In this document: piece after piece, positions 6,456 to 9,466 of the stretch | Layout of the letters: each line of letters begins with the position of its first letter | How positions within the stretch are numbered: the stretch's first letter is position 1 | Assembly (NCBI GenBank): GCA_945871625.1 | Contig: CAMBWL010000029.1 | Coordinates: 1-9,466, forward strand | DNA from: Bifidobacterium breve | GTDB lineage: Bacteria > Actinomycetota > Acidimicrobiia > Acidimicrobiales > Ilumatobacteraceae | DNA length: 9,466 nucleotides | Direction of reading: 5' to 3' | Made by a program: the position numbers and the translations under genes | Notes under the pieces: generated by a model | Database searches by the model: none | What the model saw: only the letters and a program-made list of their open reading frames with translations | What the model was told of the DNA's origin: nothing

Positions 6456-7019
6456 CTAATACTCGGGGTGATGCTGATCATGATCTTGATCGTGATCAGC
6501 ATCATCAAAATTTCCGAAGGCTCGCGACAGCAATTTGCCGCGCGCTCGCAATTTTCCGTCCAAGTCGCCAGTTCGATCAAACTGTGGCGTCCACGGCATC
6601 GCTTGAGTCTCTTGCAGGTCAATCGTCTCAGTTTCGGTCTCGGTTTCAACGCTCTCTGCAGAAACTTCGAGAGTCCGCTCTGGCATTGGTTGCGGCGCGG
6701 CAACTACGCGTGTCGCAAAGTCGAACAAATCTTGGATCACGGCACCCGTTTTGCTTTTTACAGCCTTTGCTTTTTTTAACTTCACTGACTTTGGTCCTGC
6801 GGGGGCACTAAACAGACGCTGCTTTTTTGTCCGATTATCAATTATCTGCCAGTCGCGCGGCACGACCAACGAATCAGCATGGCGACGACACAAAATATTG
6901 ACGCGCGACGAGTCTCTCGGTATCGGCGCATCAACGCTTACAAGCAAGTTGGCCGTATCAATCACATAAGCAACTTCGCCCTTCTCTCGACAGGACGGAC
7001 GCTCGCAGTGCCTTGACAT
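6456..7019 (-). CDS. DUF3499 family protein with His/Asp-rich C-terminal tail
   Basis: Residues 1-60 match the actinobacterial DUF3499 pattern: MSRHCERPSC, a strand-rich middle, LCRRHADSLVVPRDWQIID. Cys5, Cys10, Cys44 and His47 form a plausible zinc-binding set (C-X4-C, C-X2-H); function is unknown. The linker 64-140 is low-complexity, with a basic patch (KSVKLKKAKAVKSK) and an acidic VETETETETI run. A short conserved-looking block follows (DGKLRARGKLLSRAFG, 154-169), and the protein ends in an Asp/His/Gln run (172-184) encoded by a palindromic repeat. ATG 7019 lies 19 nt after the J-domain gene, with a TATTCT box 6 nt upstream. The gene ends in three consecutive TAG codons, 10 nt before the next ATG. 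Confidence 0.8.
   Translation of the reverse strand: MSRHCERPSCREKGEVAYVIDTANLLVSVDAPIPRDSSRVNILCRRHADSLVVPRDWQIIDNRTKKQRLFSAPAGPKSVKLKKAKAVKSKTGAVIQDLFDFATRVVAAPQPMPERTLEVSAESVETETETETIDLQETQAMPWTPQFDRTGDLDGKLRARGKLLSRAFGNFDDADHDQDHDQHHPEY
6469..6504. repeat. 36-bp near-perfect palindrome with four evenly spaced GATC sites
   Basis: Arms 6469-6485 and 6488-6504 are reverse complements at 16 of 17 positions (mismatch at 6481/6492), with a 2-bp centre. GATC occurs at 6476, 6482, 6488 and 6494, exactly 6 bp apart. On the coding (minus) strand it reads as repeated GATCAN hexamers, the N being C, A, T and G in turn, which encode the alternating Asp-His/Gln tail of the DUF3499 protein. The element ends 10 bp before the stop codon. 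There is no T-tract on either side, so it does not look like an intrinsic terminator. Confidence 0.85.
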
Positions 7020-7025
7020 AATTAA

Positions 7026-7031
7026 AGAATA
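7026..7031 (-). promoter_or_regulatory. Putative -10 box for the DUF3499 gene (TATTCT), leaderless arrangement
   Basis: On the minus strand TATTCT lies in the 19-nt gap after the J-domain gene and ends 6 nt before the ATG at 7019. There is no Shine-Dalgarno in the gap. This suggests an internal promoter for the DUF3499-SRPBCC pair. Confidence 0.45.
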
Positions 7032-7038
7032 GACCCGA

Positions 7039-7647
7039 TCAAGGTTCTAAGCATGCGATTCCCATTCCTTGGCGATCGCGATAACCAAAAGTGTCGCTCG
7101 GGCACGTTCTGTCAAAACCGATCAATTGTCGAACCACGCCATCGTTTGGTGCATCGCAAGAAACTTCATATACAGCCTCTGTCGGGTCGATCATCACGCA
7201 CGATCCGCTTTGAATCAGCGAATCTGGTCGTTGCAATTCTTCGGTTGTCGCACTCGAGTGCAAAAACAAAACCAAAATCGCGCCAACTACGACCGACACC
7301 AACATAAACTTCCACGGAAAACTTGCTCGCACGATAACTTGTGGAAATTCAGGCTCGTAATCTTCGACTAGGTCATCGATATTCGCTCGTTTGAAATTGC
7401 GCTCCGAATTTTTTTCGTCTCGAACAATCAAAGACTCGTCATATTCGCGACGGCGCGCCGGGTCACCAAGAACTTCCCATGCCACAGTCACCGCGGCAAA
7501 CGCGGCAGAGAACTCCACAGTTTCGAGACCGTCGGCATCAGGATGAAGCTTTCGCACCATCGTCCGATGTGCAACACGAATTTCTTGAGCTGAAGCCGTT
7601 GGCAAGACCCCGAGAATTTGATAATGACTAGGGATAATTTCACCCAC
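7039..7647 (-). CDS. Membrane-anchored J-domain protein with four-Cys extracytoplasmic domain
   Basis: The 202-residue product begins with a J-domain (about 6-71): SHYQILGVLPTASAQEIRVAHR, the HPD triad at 35-37 that stimulates Hsp70 ATPase, and AWEVLGDPARRREYD. A charged linker (72-110) precedes one membrane helix (about 112-130, FMLVSVVVGAILVLFLH). The J-domain should therefore be cytoplasmic and the last 70 residues outside. That domain has four cysteines (150, 164, 182, 199) in a GSCV...VSCDAPNDGVV...TCP...IACL pattern resembling small Cys-pair domains of actinobacterial Septum_form/LppU-type proteins; two disulfides are plausible. There is no G/F region or zinc-finger domain, so it is not DnaJ proper. 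The start is GTG 7647; the ATG 2 nt upstream is out of frame and no other in-frame start exists before the stop at 7671. It lies 21 nt after the permease. Confidence 0.82.
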   Translation of the reverse strand: MGEIIPSHYQILGVLPTASAQEIRVAHRTMVRKLHPDADGLETVEFSAAFAAVTVAWEVLGDPARRREYDESLIVRDEKNSERNFKRANIDDLVEDYEPEFPQVIVRASFPWKFMLVSVVVGAILVLFLHSSATTEELQRPDSLIQSGSCVMIDPTEAVYEVSCDAPNDGVVRQLIGFDRTCPSDTFGYRDRQGMGIACLEP

Positions 7648-7668
7648 ATAACGAGTTGAAAAGAGATC

Positions 7669-9466
7669 TCACGATCCGGTGAATGTTGCCGCAATTTTGC
7701 TCGCCGAGTCGCCACCGCGACGCAAGAGAACCGCAAGAAACCACAACGCACCAAGCGTGACGGCAAATAGCAGCACCGCACCGACGCCCCAAAACGGCTT
7801 GATCGTGCTTCGCGTCGCACCGAGCAAAGCAACAGGAAATGTCGTCGACCCCGCTTCACTGAGCAGCGTCGAAATCACAGCGTTATCAAGGCAAAGTGCA
7901 AACGACAGCAAGCCACCCGCAACCATCGCCGAAGCAATCAGCGGCAAAGTTATTTGTCGAAATGCTCGCGCTGGTGGTGCCCCAAGATCGCCTGCTGCTT
8001 CTTCAAGTGACTCGTCGAGACCAGCGAGTCGTGCGCGCACGATCAGCGTGACAACAGCACTGGCATAAAGCGACTGACCCACCCAAAGTTTGTTGATGCC
8101 CCCATTGAATGGCCCCCACCCAGTCGAAAAAATCGTGCCAACAAGAGGCACTTCTTTTATTCGCGGAAACCAAGTCACGAGCGCGATCGCATCCATAATT
8201 TCCGGAGTAACCAAAATCAAGAACACGGTCGCCATAAAAAACTTCGTCCAGCCGCCTGGTCGACGCGCTAGCGCAACACCCGACATACCGCCGATTATTA
8301 CGGCGATAATTGTTGCGCCAAATGCGGCGATAAACGAGTTCCGAATCGCATCGCCGATGCCAGCAAAATCAAATATTGTTCGATACCAGTTTGTAATCAG
8401 ACCGTTGACCACCAGTGCCACAACAAATGCGCCGGTGGCCAGCCAAGTCTTCAGCGATCGTGCAACATTCGGTCGCCTCTTCGCATAGTTCTGCGCTAAA
8501 ACTCCGATGCCGATCAAGATTGCAAAACGAATCAACACGCCGAACATTTCGGCGCCATCAAACAACTCGCCCCACCATTTAACGCTCGTGCTACCCGACC
8601 AAATCGTGAACGAGCTGCCCGCGTTAAAAGAATGCAAAATCACAAGCAAAATCGGCACAAACAAAAACACCAGCACGAGAACCGTCCATACGGCCAATAA
8701 TTTGCTCAACACTTCGGGCTTCACACGAGTCTGTAACTTTTCACTGCGCACTTGATTTGCCGCGTGCTCGTGAATTTTGCGTCGAATCGCTTGCACGAGA
8801 GGTGAAGCCAGGACTGCAATTCGCGGCAACACCCAGAAAATTACCGCACCAATTATCAAAGTCAACAGAACCGCACCGATCATCAAAATCGCCATCGCCG
8901 ACCCAAGCGGCCAATTTTGCGCACCGCTAAATTGTGATGCGATCATTGAACCACTCATGTTGCCCTTTGCGCCACCGAGAACTGTCGCGGTCACATAGTC
9001 GCCACACATCGGAATAAACGTCAACAACACACCAGCGATGATCCCTGGCCCGGCAAGCGGCAAAGTCACACCAAAAAACGTTGCGATTCGACCCGCACCA
9101 AGGTCTTTGCTCGCTTCGCGCATTCGCACGTCAATGCGGTCAAGGGCAACGAATAGCGGCAAGATCATGAACCCGAGATAGTTGTAGACAATTGCAATCT
9201 GCACGGCGGTAGCCGTCTCGAGAATCTGAATACCGTTGCTACCGATGAACCCCGTTTCAACTAGCCATTTTGAAAGTGTCCCGTTTGGCGCAAGCGGAAT
9301 TCGCCATGCAACCGTGCGAATCAAGAAACTCGTGAAACTTGGCACGACAACGGCGGCCAAAATTATTGCTTTCCACTTTTCGGCAACTTTAAATGCCGCA
9401 AAATAGGCAACTGGTAGACCGATCAACACGCACATCGCAGTTGCGATCACACTGATGCGCAAAGTG
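7669..9466 (-). CDS. Fused two-domain PotB/PotC-type ABC transporter permease (5' end beyond window)
   Basis: About 598 codons are visible and the frame is still open at the window edge; the first membrane helix is probably missing. Two binding-protein-dependent permease halves sit in one chain. The first (about 1-215, counting Met as the TTG at 9462) has an EAA loop EASKDLGAG...VTLPLAGPG (116-140). The second (about 250-585) has EEAAGDLGAP...ITLPLIASA (487-512). The closest match by motif is spermidine/putrescine permeases PotB and PotC, which carry polyamines with PotA ATPase and PotD binding protein; those genes would lie to the right of the window. The substrate is inferred and other compounds are possible. 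Between WWGELFD (296-302) and NWYRTIFD (358-365) lie about 55 extra residues with two predicted membrane helices (about 306-323 and 340-356), not usual in PotC. It ends 21 nt before the J-domain gene. Confidence 0.85.
   Translation of the reverse strand, partial: TLRISVIATAMCVLIGLPVAYFAAFKVAEKWKAIILAAVVVPSFTSFLIRTVAWRIPLAPNGTLSKWLVETGFIGSNGIQILETATAVQIAIVYNYLGFMILPLFVALDRIDVRMREASKDLGAGRIATFFGVTLPLAGPGIIAGVLLTFIPMCGDYVTATVLGGAKGNMSGSMIASQFSGAQNWPLGSAMAILMIGAVLLTLIIGAVIFWVLPRIAVLASPLVQAIRRKIHEHAANQVRSEKLQTRVKPEVLSKLLAVWTVLVLVFLFVPILLVILHSFNAGSSFTIWSGSTSVKWWGELFDGAEMFGVLIRFAILIGIGVLAQNYAKRRPNVARSLKTWLATGAFVVALVVNGLITNWYRTIFDFAGIGDAIRNSFIAAFGATIIAVIIGGMSGVALARRPGGWTKFFMATVFLILVTPEIMDAIALVTWFPRIKEVPLVGTIFSTGWGPFNGGINKLWVGQSLYASAVVTLIVRARLAGLDESLEEAAGDLGAPPARAFRQITLPLIASAMVAGGLLSFALCLDNAVISTLLSEAGSTTFPVALLGATRSTIKPFWGVGAVLLFAVTLGALWFLAVLLRRGGDSASKIAATFTGS

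Noticed and set aside
6469..6504. Palindrome as an intrinsic terminator
   Set aside because: No T-tract follows on either strand, it lies inside coding sequence, and the stem is AT-rich with GATC repeats that explain the symmetry.
7679..8998. Several plus-strand open frames opposite the permease gene
   Set aside because: They are shadows of the hydrophobic permease codons and show no domain features or start signals.
9460..9462. TTG at 9462 as the permease start
   Set aside because: The frame stays open to the window edge and the first membrane helix expected in a PotB-type half is missing, so the gene starts outside the window.

Overview
The window looks like a piece of core chromosome from an actinobacterium with a compact genome. 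Mycothiol synthase (MshD) and a DUF3499 protein are the phylum markers. Base composition is only moderately GC-rich by eye. All ten genes together leave only about 203 intergenic bases, roughly 2% of the window, with no gap above 46 bp. A streamlined aquatic lineage, possibly of the Acidimicrobiia, is the best guess, but that placement is inference from gene content and compactness.

Layout. (1) Bases 1-2129, minus strand, transcribed leftwards: nth (endonuclease III with a Lys-rich tail), a 78-residue unknown protein overlapping it by 4 nt, hisH (glutaminase subunit of IGP synthase), and the 5' part of trpE (anthranilate synthase component I), which runs off the left edge. (2) A 46-bp divergent promoter region at 2130-2175. 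(3) Bases 2176-6027, plus strand: mshD, an M3B oligoendopeptidase F, and rlmN, which starts 1 nt after the peptidase stop. (4) Bases 6002-9466, minus strand, converging on rlmN with a 26-bp overlap of coding ends: a fused two-domain PotB/PotC-type ABC permease (its 5' end lies beyond the right edge), a membrane-anchored J-domain protein, a DUF3499 protein with a His/Asp-rich tail, and an SRPBCC-fold protein.

Functionally this is housekeeping: histidine and tryptophan synthesis, base-excision repair, mycothiol thiol-redox buffering, peptide turnover, 23S rRNA/tRNA methylation, and probably polyamine uptake. I see no tRNA, rRNA, CRISPR array, insertion sequence, prophage or recognisable defence system. 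Nothing here amounts to a clearly new system. The most interesting details are the J-domain protein with a four-Cys extracytoplasmic domain, an apparent two-helix insertion in the second permease half, the histone-H1-like tail on Nth, a 12-bp tandem repeat carrying in-frame stops between hisH and trpE, a GATC-rich palindrome that encodes the DUF3499 tail, and a recurrent TANNNT box 6-7 nt ahead of the start codon, suggesting leaderless transcripts.
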